Source of the DNA: Mycolicibacterium aubagnense
GTDB lineage: Bacteria; Actinomycetota; Actinomycetes; Mycobacteriales; Mycobacteriaceae
Assembly: GCF_010730955.1 (NCBI RefSeq)
Contig: NZ_AP022577.1
Coordinates: forward strand, 2,480,001-2,544,000
Reading direction: 5' to 3'
Length of the DNA stretch: 64,000 bases
Shown here piece by piece: positions 47,011 through 55,742 of this stretch. The position numbers and the translations under genes are program-made. Position 1 is the first letter of the stretch. Each line of letters starts with the position of its first letter. The notes below the pieces were generated by a model. That model saw nothing but the letters and a program-made list of their open reading frames with translations, did no database searches and was not told the origin of the DNA.

Positions 47011-47911
47011 TTTCTTCGTGGCGGTTTTGTTGGTGGCCGGGTGCACGCTGCTGTCTGCACCGTCGGCGAACGCGTCGACATCAGCGAAAGACGCTGCGCT
47101 GCAGATTGTGTCGGCAACCGTCGACGGCCAGAACCTCAAGGACAGCACGCAGTCCGCACCGCTACGCCTGGTGCCCGGCGAGTCGGTCGACGTCGCGGTG
47201 CAGGTCGCCAATCACGGCGACCAGGCAGTCCGCGTCCGGCATGTCGAGTTGAGCGGGCGCGTACTCGGACTGGTCTTCTACAACTACCTCGCCAACGTCG
47301 ACTTTCAGATCGCGCCCGGTGCCACCGAGACCGTTCGCTACCGACTTGAGCTGTCCGGCTTGAAACGACAGGGCGTCGGCTTGATGCGCGGCGAGATGGC
47401 CGTCACCGACGCGGACGGCAACACGATCGCGTCGACACCGATGGTCAGCGACATCCGCGGGTCGTACCTCAGCGTGTACGGACTGTTCGGTTTCGCCCTA
47501 CTGGTGCTGACAGTCCTTGCATCCATCGATGCCGCCCTCGCTCTCGCCCGACACAAGCTGTCCGACAATCGATTTCTCCGCGGCGTCCGACTGCTCATGC
47601 CCGGCATCGGTGTCGGTCTGCTGCTGCTCTTCACGGCCTCGGCATGCCGAATCTGGGTGCCTGAGACACCGGTCTGGCTGGCGGTCGCGGGGGTAACCGC
47701 GGCGCTGTTCTTCACATGCGGGTACTTCAGCCCCACCCCGCGCGACGAGGACGACGAGGACGACGACATCGTCGACGACGACATCGTCATCGGAACCGAC
47801 GGACTCGATGCGGAAACAACCGATCGGTTGACCCCGGTCAGAGCCGACGAACCGACGCTGATCATCCCGACCACGCGCACGTTGGCGGCCGATAGCGGGG
47901 CGGGCGATTGA
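47003..47911 (+). CDS. Exported beta-domain membrane protein (WxL-interacting-like)
   Basis: A 302-residue protein with a signal peptide (MRNFFVAVLLVAGCTLLSAP) and a beta-sandwich-like outer domain of about 120 residues whose layout (PLRLVPGESVDVAVQVANHG, then QIAPGATETVRYRLELSG) recalls the DUF916/Ig-like domains of cell-surface WxL-interacting proteins. Four helices follow and the C-terminus is strongly acidic (RDEDDEDDDIVDDDIV). The GTG at 47003 overlaps the Pro-rich gene and its stop overlaps the kinase start. The similarity to WxL-type partners is my reading of the pattern. It may be an outside sensor or a partner of the kinase. Confidence 0.6.
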   Translation: MRNFFVAVLLVAGCTLLSAPSANASTSAKDAALQIVSATVDGQNLKDSTQSAPLRLVPGESVDVAVQVANHGDQAVRVRHVELSGRVLGLVFYNYLANVDFQIAPGATETVRYRLELSGLKRQGVGLMRGEMAVTDADGNTIASTPMVSDIRGSYLSVYGLFGFALLVLTVLASIDAALALARHKLSDNRFLRGVRLLMPGIGVGLLLLFTASACRIWVPETPVWLAVAGVTAALFFTCGYFSPTPRDEDDEDDDIVDDDIVIGTDGLDAETTDRLTPVRADEPTLIIPTTRTLAADSGAGD

Positions 47912-49797
47912 CCTCGGACAACACCGCGCGTATCCGTGCTGCGCTGCCCGGCTACGACATTGGTGGGCAGATCGGGGCCGGTGGCTGTGGCGAAGTCTTT
48001 GGCGGCGTGCATCGCGAACTGCGGCGGCGGGTGGCGATCAAACAGATTCCGCCCCAATTCGCGGCTGATGCGGAATTACGAAAGCGGTTCGCCACGGAAG
48101 CCACGTTGATGGCTGCTATCGACCACCCCCATGTCGTCTCGGTGTACGACTACGTCCAGGAGGCGGATCTTTGTCTGCTGGTCCTGGAGTACCTGTCCGG
48201 CGGAACTGTCCACGATCGCTTCCAGAAGGAAGGATTCGACGCGTCGACGTCCATCGCGGTGGCGCTTTCGTGTGCGGCGGGCCTACAGGACGCACACCGC
48301 CGCGGCGTGCTGCATCGCGACATCAAGCCGGCGAACCTCATGTTCTCGTCAAATGGCACGGTGAAGCTCACCGACTTCGGGATCGCGAAAATCATGGGCG
48401 GGGATGGCCAACTCGTCACCAAAACCGGCATGATCGTGGGCACGCCGTCGTACATCGCCCCGGAACAAGTACGCGGGCTGGAACTTTCGCCGGCGACCGA
48501 CGTTTACGCGCTTGCCACCATGACGTATCAACTGCTGTCCGGAAAGCTGCCGTTTCCGCCCACTTCCGACACCATGGCGATGTTGTTCATGCACGCCTAC
48601 GAGCAGCCGATACCCCTCACAGAGGTGGCCCCTGGAATTCCTAAAGCCATTGCCGACGTGGTGATGCAAGGCTTGGCGACCGATCCGGGGTACCGATACG
48701 ACTCTGCCGAAGCCTTTGGCGTGGCGTTGGCGACGCCGGCAAGCCAATCGTGGGGACAAAACTGGCTCAGCGAAATCGGCGTTCCCGTCCTGGGCGCCGA
48801 CACCATTACGGCCGCCGCGACGGGGCGTCGGCACGCCACCCAGTTCCGCACGCCGGCGCAACCCACCCAGGTCCACACACCGGCGCAATCCACTCCCGTG
48901 AGAACGCCGAGTACGGCAGAACGCACCGTCCGCAGCACGACTCGGGTCCGGCCGACCGAACCGCTGCCCCGGGCAGCGATCAACCTCAGCGACCTGGATC
49001 GCGATGACGTCAAGCCGGTGCGCCGCATCGTCGCTTTCCGGTCCCCCAGAATTCCGGCGATCCTCGCGCTCGTCCTTGCCGGACTCTGCGTCGCGATCGG
49101 CGTTTTCGGTCCGGTCACGCCGCCCGGCGGCGACCTGCTCCCCGGGGTGGTGACCATCGCGGGCACGGATCCGACACTTGGCTCTGTCGACCGAGTTGAC
49201 CTCGCCCACCCGATCCCCGTCACGATCAGCGCGCCGAATGTCACCGACGTGTCTCTGTCCCTGAACTTCCTGGGGCTGCCGATCGCCAAGCAGAAGGCCG
49301 AACTCCACGGCGGCGCGGGAACAGTATCGGCACCTGTCAGCCCGCTGATCCTGGCCGGCCAACTCAACACCGAGGTTACCGTCACGACCGGCAGCAAGTC
49401 GGTCGCCGCGAGCCGATTCCAGCTCCGGTCGACACAGTCCCCGTTGCCGACGGCGACAACCATCGGCATCGGTCTGCTTGCCCTGTTCAGCGCCGCCTAC
49501 CTGGAGTCCAGTCTGCGAACCCTGCGCCGTGGCCGCCGTTCAGTCGCGAGCGGCGCCGGAGCAGTGGTGAGCGCGGTTGCGTTGGCATTCGTCGGGCTGG
49601 CCGCCCTGTGGGTTTACCAGGGACGCCAACCCACGCCCGAGTCGCTCTTCGGCGCAGTGTCGCTCGCCGCCATGGCCGCCATCGCGGCCGGCATCGCCGC
49701 TGCTCGTGCCGGCAAGGTGCGCCGGTACCGCCGATCCCTCGACCGGGCGCTCGCATTGGCCCTCACCCAACAGCTGACAAAGCGCACCCGGCGGTGA
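47908..49797 (+). CDS. Receptor-like Ser/Thr protein kinase with multi-pass C-terminus
   Basis: A 629-residue kinase. The catalytic domain (about 14-275) has the glycine loop GAGGCGEV (23-30), K45, HRD (136-138), N143, DFG (156-158) and GTPSYIAPE, all intact. The juxtamembrane linker (about 310-370) has repeated TPAQ-type units rich in Thr and Pro. A first helix (382-402) leads to an outer beta-rich domain of about 110 residues (405-512), then three more helices (516-531, 549-570, 579-599) and a basic tail. Most mycobacterial kinases have one helix, so this four-helix layout is unusual. The TTG at 47908 overlaps the preceding stop by three bases. Confidence 0.85.
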   Translation: MTSDNTARIRAALPGYDIGGQIGAGGCGEVFGGVHRELRRRVAIKQIPPQFAADAELRKRFATEATLMAAIDHPHVVSVYDYVQEADLCLLVLEYLSGGTVHDRFQKEGFDASTSIAVALSCAAGLQDAHRRGVLHRDIKPANLMFSSNGTVKLTDFGIAKIMGGDGQLVTKTGMIVGTPSYIAPEQVRGLELSPATDVYALATMTYQLLSGKLPFPPTSDTMAMLFMHAYEQPIPLTEVAPGIPKAIADVVMQGLATDPGYRYDSAEAFGVALATPASQSWGQNWLSEIGVPVLGADTITAAATGRRHATQFRTPAQPTQVHTPAQSTPVRTPSTAERTVRSTTRVRPTEPLPRAAINLSDLDRDDVKPVRRIVAFRSPRIPAILALVLAGLCVAIGVFGPVTPPGGDLLPGVVTIAGTDPTLGSVDRVDLAHPIPVTISAPNVTDVSLSLNFLGLPIAKQKAELHGGAGTVSAPVSPLILAGQLNTEVTVTTGSKSVAASRFQLRSTQSPLPTATTIGIGLLALFSAAYLESSLRTLRRGRRSVASGAGAVVSAVALAFVGLAALWVYQGRQPTPESLFGAVSLAAMAAIAAGIAAARAGKVRRYRRSLDRALALALTQQLTKRTRR

Positions 49798-50064
49798 TCA
49801 CTCATCGACGGTGGCGGCACCGTCGAACATGCTGATCGCCTGTTCGCGGATGGGGCGAACTCGGTCGGCGAGGGCATTCATCGCCTCCTGGGACTCCCAC
49901 GCCGTCGTGGCGATGCAGCGGCCGGATGCGCGGTCGGTGAGCAGCGACATGCCGACAAACCCTTCGAGCCCTTGGAGTTGGGGCAGCACTTCATCGCGGA
50001 GGTGCGTCACTCCTGCGTCGATAGCCGAGGGTTGTGCGTGAATAGTGGTAGAGCGTGCGTACAC
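49798..50064 (-). CDS. Small antibiotic-biosynthesis-monooxygenase-like protein
   Basis: An 88-residue protein with the alpha/beta-barrel layout of ABM-domain proteins: [20 protein letters not shown] then [20 protein letters not shown], then [14 protein letters not shown]. Such small dimers bind heme, quinones or other small molecules, or have no known ligand. The GTG at 50064 is used as start. It ends directly against the end of the kinase gene on the other strand. Confidence 0.75.
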   Translation of the reverse strand: MYARSTTIHAQPSAIDAGVTHLRDEVLPQLQGLEGFVGMSLLTDRASGRCIATTAWESQEAMNALADRVRPIREQAISMFDGAATVDE

Positions 50065-50168
50065 GACCCACCCCCTCTATATCGGGGCAGCGCCCCAGCG
50101 GCGCCGCCGGTCCACCGATGTACGTTCCTCCGATGACCGGCCGGTGGCAATAGCCGCGCGGTGCGCGC

Positions 50169-50193
50169 AAATTCCTTGACACCCAAGGAAATT
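50169..50193. terminator. A/T-rich inverted repeat after the helical-protein gene
   Basis: AAATTCCTTG (50169-50178) and CAAGGAAATT (50184-50193) form a ten-base stem with one mismatched position and a five-base loop. It lies just past the stop of the gene at 50216-50605 in its direction of transcription. It is unusually A/T-rich for this genome. It could be a terminator or, less likely, an operator for the small gene at 49798. Confidence 0.45.
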
Positions 50194-50215
50194 AGCTCGT
50201 TTAAGCGCTGAGGAC

Positions 50216-50605
50216 CTAGCTGCGCTTGACGCCCGGAAGCCGGTCGACGAGCCAGCCGAGCCGCGCCACTGTGGTGTCCAGTGGCTCCACAACTTCGGCC
50301 AGCCGCTGCAGACTCGGCAGTGTCGCGGCAATCGAATTGGCGCCGTGGGCGATCTTCTCGGCAGACCTGTCGATCCCGGCCGCGGCCTCGGTCAACGACG
50401 TGATCTGGCTGGCGATCAGTTCGGCATGACGGTCGATACCGGCAGCGCTCACGCTCAGCTCGGCGATGTTGTCGGCGATGAACTGAGCCGACTTCCTCAG
50501 CTCGGCTACGTCATCCATCAACGCGAACACGGCCTGAACGAGCGTCTTCGGTCCGCGCCGCTTCCGCTTGCCGGACGCATTCCCGGCTTCGTGTGCCCCT
50601 GCCAT
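50216..50605 (-). CDS. Small helical protein downstream of a MerR regulator
   Basis: A 129-residue protein with a basic start (ASGKRKRRGPKTL) and long amphipathic helices. Two similar helical units (ELSVSAAGIDRHAELIASQI and SLTEAAAGIDRSAEKIAHGA) repeat the pattern AAGIDR-x-AE-I, so it probably forms a helical bundle or coiled coil. No family is recognised. It lies three bases downstream of the MerR gene in the same direction, so the two are probably co-transcribed and may interact. Confidence 0.6.
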   Translation of the reverse strand: MAGAHEAGNASGKRKRRGPKTLVQAVFALMDDVAELRKSAQFIADNIAELSVSAAGIDRHAELIASQITSLTEAAAGIDRSAEKIAHGANSIAATLPSLQRLAEVVEPLDTTVARLGWLVDRLPGVKRS

Positions 50606-50608
50606 GAC

Positions 50609-51379
50609 TCACGCCTTCCGTTCGACAGGAGCCCCCTTGTCCTTGGCCTCCTGCTGGTACTGCCGCAGCTCGGCACGCACCGCTTCATCTAACGCGCGGT
50701 CAAGGCTAGCGTGGGCGGAACGGCGAGACACCCGGCGCATGGCATCAATCAGGTCGGCGGCCCAGGCAAGTTCGACATCGTTGCTGGGATACCAGCCCGT
50801 CCCCCGTTGCCGGACCACCTCGGTATGGCCGGCCCGGGTCATCGCCCGCGCCGCCTCGTCGAGCTTCTTGTCCACCGCCGTGGTGGTTTTCAGGATCGCG
50901 GCCAACGGCATGCCGCGAGAGATGAGCTTGGCGAAGTCATCGATCACCCGGCGGTCGGGCACCAGGTAGGCATCCTTGTCGTCCGTGGACTGGATGATCC
51001 CGCCCGAGACCAGCCGGCGCAGGGTCGCGCCATCCAGCCGGCCGAGCTGCATCTCCATCTCCTGGCGCGTCATGGTCTGCGCCTTCGGGTTCGACCACGG
51101 CGAGATCACCAGTTCTTCGAGTTCCGCCAGATCCAGCACCTCGACCAGCCCTTCACCGCGCTGTAAGCCAGTGATGAACTTCAGAATGTGCTTGACGGTG
51201 AAGCCCTCGCTGAGCAGCCGGACGATCGCCTGCAACTGGCTCAGGTGCCGGTCGGTGTAGATCGCGACCCGGCCCCGGCGCTGAGGCCGGGGCAGCAGGC
51301 CGCTCTCCTGGTAGACGCGGACGTTCCGGGTTGTCGTCCCCGCTTTGCGCGCGAGGTCGTCGATCCGGTACTCAGCCAC
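50609..51379 (-). CDS. MerR-family transcription regulator
   Basis: A 256-residue regulator. The N-terminal winged helix-turn-helix is typical (YRIDDLARKAGTTTRNVRVY followed by QESGLLPRPQRRGRVAIYTD). The C-terminal region of about 170 residues is long for the family and includes charged helices. It lacks the metal-binding cysteine pattern of metal-sensing MerR proteins, so it probably senses something else. The GTG at 51379 is the first start. It lies nine bases downstream of the monooxygenase gene end on the same strand, so it may belong to that oxidative operon. Confidence 0.85.
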   Translation of the reverse strand: MAEYRIDDLARKAGTTTRNVRVYQESGLLPRPQRRGRVAIYTDRHLSQLQAIVRLLSEGFTVKHILKFITGLQRGEGLVEVLDLAELEELVISPWSNPKAQTMTRQEMEMQLGRLDGATLRRLVSGGIIQSTDDKDAYLVPDRRVIDDFAKLISRGMPLAAILKTTTAVDKKLDEAARAMTRAGHTEVVRQRGTGWYPSNDVELAWAADLIDAMRRVSRRSAHASLDRALDEAVRAELRQYQQEAKDKGAPVERKA

Positions 51380-51388
51380 CAGCGGATT

Positions 51389-52873
51389 CTATGCGGTCAG
51401 GACTGAGGCACCGCTGGTCTGTTCAGCAGTGATCTTGAAGTCGTGCAAATTGACGCTCTTCAGCTGGTTGACGTACTGGGTGGCGAACCCGGGGAACATC
51501 GTCGCGTTGAAACCGTCGTCGGTCAGGTACCAGCTCTGGCAGCCGGAGTTCCAGGTCGTGGACTGCAGCCGCTGCTGAATGGCGTCGTTGTAGCGGGCCT
51601 GAACCTCAGGACGCACGTCGAGCGACTTCCAGCCGAACTTCAGCAGCTTGGAGATGGCCTCGACGATGTAGTCGATCTGCGCTTCCATGTACACCAGCGC
51701 CGAGCTGTGGCCGGGGCCGGAGTTGGGTCCGAAGGTGAAATACAGGTTCGGATACCCCGATACCGCGACGCTGCGGTAGGCGTATGCGCCCCGGCTCCAT
51801 TCCGCGGCGAGCTCCCGGCCGTCGATGCCGATGACGGGGAACGGCGTGCCGGCCTTGGACACCTCGAAGCCGGTGGCGAAGACGATGGCGTCGAACTGGT
51901 GCTCGATGCCTTCGACGGTCCGAATTCCCTTGGGCGACAACCGGGCAATAGGCCAGGTGACCAGCTTGCAGTTGTCGGCCTGCAGCGCCGGGTAATAGTC
52001 GCTGGTCATCAGCAGCCGCTTGCAGCCGGCCGAGAAGTCCGGCGTCAGCTGCCGGCGTAGCCACGGATCTTTCACCTGTCGACGGAGATTCGCCAGGCTC
52101 ACCGCCTCGACCACGCGCGTGAACGGGCTGTCCCACACCACGCCGAGCGCGACCGACTCGTGGCCCCAGAACCAGGCCGACCGCATCAGCTTCTCGGCCA
52201 GCGGCACGTCCTTGTAGAGCCGCTTCATCCACCCACTGGTGGATCCGTTGACCCGCGGGATCACCCAGCCGGGCGTGCGCTGGAACACTTTGACCGACTT
52301 GGCGACCTTGACCAGTTCCGGGACGATCTGCACACCACTGGCGCCGGTGCCGATCACCGCGACCTTCTTACCGGTGAAGTCGTAGTCGTGATCCCAACGG
52401 GCACTGTGGATCTTGTGACCCTCGTAGGTCTCGATGCCCTCGATCTTCGGAAAGCTGGCGTTCGCCAACGGCCCCGAGGCGACGATGACGGTGCGCGCCT
52501 GGACCGGCGGCCGTCCCTCGAAGTTGACGGTCCACTCCCCCGCCGCCTCGTCGTACTCCACGCCTGTCACGTTGTGGCCGAACTGGATATACGGCGCGAT
52601 GCCCGCGGACTCGACCATGGTGTCGATGTACCCGAGGATCTCGTCGCTACCGGAATAGGTGTGTGACCAGTCCGGGTTGGGCGCGAAGCTGTACGAGTAC
52701 AGGCGCGACGGAATGTCGCAGGCCGCACCGGGATACGTGTTGTCGCGCCAGGTACCGCCGACCCGGGTACCGCGTTCGAAGATCTCGAAATCGGTGATGC
52801 CCTGGTCTTTGAGCCGGATGGCGGCGCCGACGCCGGCGAACCCCGCACCGATGATGGCTACAGAAATGGTCAT
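51389..52873 (-). CDS. Flavin monooxygenase (MymA/Baeyer-Villiger-like)
   Basis: A 494-residue class B flavin monooxygenase. It has the FAD motif GAGFAGVG (9-16), the GGTWRDNTYPGAACD segment, the signature YEGHKIHSARWDHDY (the FxGxxxHxxxW fingerprint with Tyr in place of Phe) and the NADPH motif VIGTGASGVQ. The end of the protein (WYLTDDGFNATMFPGF) resembles MymA of M. tuberculosis. It is the last enzyme of a four-gene set with the ferritin-like, SDR and hydrolase genes. It probably inserts oxygen into a ketone or aldehyde; the substrate is unknown. Confidence 0.88.
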   Translation of the reverse strand: MTISVAIIGAGFAGVGAAIRLKDQGITDFEIFERGTRVGGTWRDNTYPGAACDIPSRLYSYSFAPNPDWSHTYSGSDEILGYIDTMVESAGIAPYIQFGHNVTGVEYDEAAGEWTVNFEGRPPVQARTVIVASGPLANASFPKIEGIETYEGHKIHSARWDHDYDFTGKKVAVIGTGASGVQIVPELVKVAKSVKVFQRTPGWVIPRVNGSTSGWMKRLYKDVPLAEKLMRSAWFWGHESVALGVVWDSPFTRVVEAVSLANLRRQVKDPWLRRQLTPDFSAGCKRLLMTSDYYPALQADNCKLVTWPIARLSPKGIRTVEGIEHQFDAIVFATGFEVSKAGTPFPVIGIDGRELAAEWSRGAYAYRSVAVSGYPNLYFTFGPNSGPGHSSALVYMEAQIDYIVEAISKLLKFGWKSLDVRPEVQARYNDAIQQRLQSTTWNSGCQSWYLTDDGFNATMFPGFATQYVNQLKSVNLHDFKITAEQTSGASVLTA

Positions 52874-52875
52874 GA

Positions 52876-53796
52876 TCAGGCCACCGGCTCGTAGGTCAGT
52901 TCGTCCGACCAGGTCGGCGTGTAGCGCACCAGCGGCATCGGGATGACGCCGGTGACCTTCACCAACGAGTCCGCCAGCCAGTGGTACTTCGAGGTGCGGT
53001 CGATGACCTTCTTGCTGTGCCAGGAGATGAAGCGGTACATGGGCACCCTATGCACGAATTCGCTTCGCTCGCCGACACTCCGGAACCGGCGCATCGCCTG
53101 GTACAGGCGCTCCTCGTTGACGCCCATGGCAACGATGTTGTCGCGCATCTTGTTGAGCAAGGGGAAGTAGCTCAACGTGCCGATGATGAGCGCCGGATTG
53201 ATCCAGCTGCCGACGAAGTCGACGGCCAGCTTGCGCATGTCGGCGTGACCCAAGATGTCCATCACCTCGAAATCGACCGCGAGGTGCCGGGACTCATCGG
53301 AGTTGATGCGCTTGAAAACCTCTTGCGCCACCGGATCTCTGACCTCTTCGGTGATGAATTTGATCAGCGCACCGTCGAGTGCCACCTCCAGCATCGGGAT
53401 GACGGTGCCGAGGATCGACAACGCCATACCGTCCGCGAACTTGTCGAGCCAGGTGATCACCAGCTGCACGTTGACGCTGGGCGGCGGGATTTCGTCGTCG
53501 TCGAGCATGCCCCAGCGCCGCATCAGCGCCAGCTCTGCGTTGGCGTGCTTCTGCTCTTCAGCGTGGAAGTGCTCGTAGATGCTCTTGAGCGTCGGGGTCG
53601 GAGCCTTCTTGGCCAGTGCGGCGAAGCCCCGGGCGCCGACGTTCTCGATCCACATCAAATCGGTCATGAACGGCTTGAGCTTGGCCCACAGTTCAGGCTC
53701 GATCAGCTCGGCTCCCGGTGCGTCCCAATCGATGTCGACCAGGGCCCACTGCTTGTCCTTGATCTTCTGCAGCATCTCATCGAGATCCATTGCCAT
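52876..53796 (-). CDS. Ferritin-like di-iron carboxylate protein
   Basis: A 306-residue helical protein with ferritin-type metal ligands: E51 in WIENVG, E81 and H84 in HAEEQKH, E137 in PMLEVAL, and E168 and H171 in NSDESRH. The spacing E...ExxH...E...ExxH is the di-iron pattern, so it may be an oxygenase, as in AurF-like or fatty-acid-modifying enzymes. The ATG at 53796 follows AAGGAA. The monooxygenase gene starts two bases after its stop. Relatives are often annotated only as ferritin-like or metal-dependent hydrolase; I infer an oxidative role. Confidence 0.8.
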   Translation of the reverse strand: MAMDLDEMLQKIKDKQWALVDIDWDAPGAELIEPELWAKLKPFMTDLMWIENVGARGFAALAKKAPTPTLKSIYEHFHAEEQKHANAELALMRRWGMLDDDEIPPPSVNVQLVITWLDKFADGMALSILGTVIPMLEVALDGALIKFITEEVRDPVAQEVFKRINSDESRHLAVDFEVMDILGHADMRKLAVDFVGSWINPALIIGTLSYFPLLNKMRDNIVAMGVNEERLYQAMRRFRSVGERSEFVHRVPMYRFISWHSKKVIDRTSKYHWLADSLVKVTGVIPMPLVRYTPTWSDELTYEPVA

Positions 53797-53808
53797 GATC
53801 TGTTCCTT

Positions 53809-54666
53809 TCAGTTCTCGGGGAGGAGTCGGTTCAGGAGACCGGCGCCGTGGGTATACAGCGCGGGAAAGTGTCGCTTCAGGTGCCAGATGACGGTGGCGT
53901 CGAGTTGCGGCACCACGTACAGCCGGCCACCGTCGTGCGCGTCCAGAGTGCGGGCGGCGACGTTATCGGGCGACAGCCCGGTCCACCGCATCAATTGCTC
54001 GGCGAGGTTCGACGAACCGGGCGTAATGCGCCCGTCTCGTGCGACATTCGTCTTCACAAAGGTGGGGCATAGCACGGTGACCGCGATGTCGGTGCCATTC
54101 AATTCCGCCGACAACGTTTCGGAGAGCGACATGACACCGGCCTTGGAGACGTTGTAGGCCGCCATCGACGGCGCTGCGGCGAACCCGGCCGCCGAGGCCA
54201 CGTTGATGATGCCCCCCCTACCGGCCGCGCGGAGCAACGGAGTGAAGACCTCGCAGCCGTACACCACGCCCCACAGGTTGATGCCGAGTGCCCAGTCCCA
54301 GTCTTCGAAGCCGATGTCGCCCACCGGTTTTCCGCCGATGCCGACGCCGGCGTTGTTGATCACCAGGGTCGGTGCGCCGCCGAAGATCTCCTGCGCCTGC
54401 TTGGCCAGCAGTTCGATCGCCTTCCGGTCGGCGACATCGCACTGCACGGCGTGGCCCTTGCCCGTGGGCAGCTGGTCGATGAGCGCGACCGTTTCTTTGG
54501 CCCGCTCCATGCTGATGTCCGCGCAGATGATCTCTCCGCCGCGCCGGGCGAGCTCGAGTGCGAATGACCGCCCGATGCCACTGCCGGCCCCGGTGACCAC
54601 CGCCTTCGCCTGGTCCGAACGGCGTTGGCCGCGAAAGACATTCAGGATGGTGTCAATGCCGAGCAT
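53809..54666 (-). CDS. Short-chain dehydrogenase/reductase
   Basis: A 285-residue NAD(P)-dependent oxidoreductase with TGAGSGIG near residue 25, NNAG and the catalytic YNVSK motif. The C-terminus after about residue 235 is long and hydrophobic (ATVIWHLKRHFPALYTHG), possibly membrane-associated. I start at the ATG at 54666, which overlaps the hydrolase stop (TGATG); a GTG at 54672 is possible. It probably interconverts an alcohol and a ketone for the neighbouring oxygenases. Confidence 0.88.
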   Translation of the reverse strand: MLGIDTILNVFRGQRRSDQAKAVVTGAGSGIGRSFALELARRGGEIICADISMERAKETVALIDQLPTGKGHAVQCDVADRKAIELLAKQAQEIFGGAPTLVINNAGVGIGGKPVGDIGFEDWDWALGINLWGVVYGCEVFTPLLRAAGRGGIINVASAAGFAAAPSMAAYNVSKAGVMSLSETLSAELNGTDIAVTVLCPTFVKTNVARDGRITPGSSNLAEQLMRWTGLSPDNVAARTLDAHDGGRLYVVPQLDATVIWHLKRHFPALYTHGAGLLNRLLPEN

Positions 54667-55655
54667 CAGCACACCTCTTCGAGTTCGTTGGATCGCTTGT
54701 AGGCATCGGCGATGAAGGCCGCGGCACGGCGCAGTGCCGGAACGGCCTCTGGTGCCACATGCGGCAGTGCCTGGAAGACGTGCACCATGCCGGGCCAGAC
54801 CTCGAGCGTGCTGGTGCCGCCGGCCCGGCGCAGCTCGGCGTCGAGGTAGCGCGCATCGGCGCGCAGCATCTCGAAACCGCCGACCTGAATCAGCATGGGC
54901 GGCAACAGATCGGCATTCGCGAAGTCGAGTCGCAGCCGCGGATCGGCCAGGTTCTGCCCCTGGGTGTACAGCCCGACCATGCGGGCGGCAGCGGTCGCCG
55001 ACATCGCCGGATCGCGGTACGCCGCCTTCTCCTGCTCCAGCGCGAGCCCGAGCGTCACGTCGATCAACGGCGAGAACAGCACCACACCCGCGGGGCGGAA
55101 GTCCGCGTCACCGGCGTGCGCGAGCAGCATGTCGCAGGTGAGATGGCCACCCGCCGAGTCGGCGCCCATCACGATGTCGGACGCCGCATAGCCTTCCGAC
55201 AGCAGCCACCGATAACCGGCCTCGACGTCTTCGGCCGCGGTCGGGAACCGGTGTTCGGGCGCCAGGCGGTAGTCCACGACGAACATCGGCAGGCCTGTCG
55301 CCTCGGACAAGCGCGCCACCAGCTTGCGGTGGGTGCGTGCCGAGCAGATGACGTACGCGCTGCCGTGCACGTAGTAGCCGGCGCGATTGCCGAATTCCAC
55401 CCCGGGGCCGAGCACCCATTCGCCCCGCAGCTCTTGCGTGCGCACCGGGATGATCCTGGTGCCGCCGGGCATGGATCCGAAGGTCTCCATGATGGTGGCG
55501 ATCAGCCCACGGCCGAACCAGACACCGGGCTGGTTCATGGGGATGACGCTGGTCAGGTTACCCAGGGTCCAGCGGGTCACGGTGGCCGAGAGCGCGGCGC
55601 GCACTGTTGCGCGGGTAGGTATCTCGGGCAGCGTTGCCCGATCAGTTTCCGTCAC
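54666..55655 (-). CDS. HSL-type alpha/beta hydrolase (LipR-like)
   Basis: A 329-residue esterase. The oxyanion region is GYYVHGSAYVIC (HGSA in place of HGGG), the nucleophile is in GADSAGGHL, and LAPEHRFPTAAEDVEAGYRW is the usual family helix. The GTG at 55655 lies just inside the shared 5' region; a GTG at 55697 falls within the 28-bp palindrome and is less likely. It is the first gene of a set with SDR, ferritin-like and monooxygenase genes, echoing lipR/sadH beside mymA in M. tuberculosis (from memory). Confidence 0.85.
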   Translation of the reverse strand: MTETDRATLPEIPTRATVRAALSATVTRWTLGNLTSVIPMNQPGVWFGRGLIATIMETFGSMPGGTRIIPVRTQELRGEWVLGPGVEFGNRAGYYVHGSAYVICSARTHRKLVARLSEATGLPMFVVDYRLAPEHRFPTAAEDVEAGYRWLLSEGYAASDIVMGADSAGGHLTCDMLLAHAGDADFRPAGVVLFSPLIDVTLGLALEQEKAAYRDPAMSATAAARMVGLYTQGQNLADPRLRLDFANADLLPPMLIQVGGFEMLRADARYLDAELRRAGGTSTLEVWPGMVHVFQALPHVAPEAVPALRRAAAFIADAYKRSNELEEVC

Positions 55656-55673
55656 GCCGACTAGAGCACCACC

Positions 55674-55701
55674 AACTGTGCCATTTGTCAATGGCACAGT
55701 T
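55674..55701. promoter_or_regulatory. 28-bp palindrome upstream of the hydrolase-SDR-monooxygenase operon
   Basis: Perfect 12-base arms AACTGTGCCATT (55674-55685) and AATGGCACAGTT (55690-55701) flank a four-base centre. It lies 18 bases upstream of the GTG at 55655. This is a strong operator candidate for a TetR or GntR-like dimer controlling the four-gene set. The nearest regulator on the same strand is the MerR gene, but MerR sites usually look different, so the true regulator may be elsewhere. Confidence 0.75.
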
Positions 55702-55742
55702 GTGGTCGGCGTCCGGACCAGCGAGGAGTGGCTATGCGGAAA

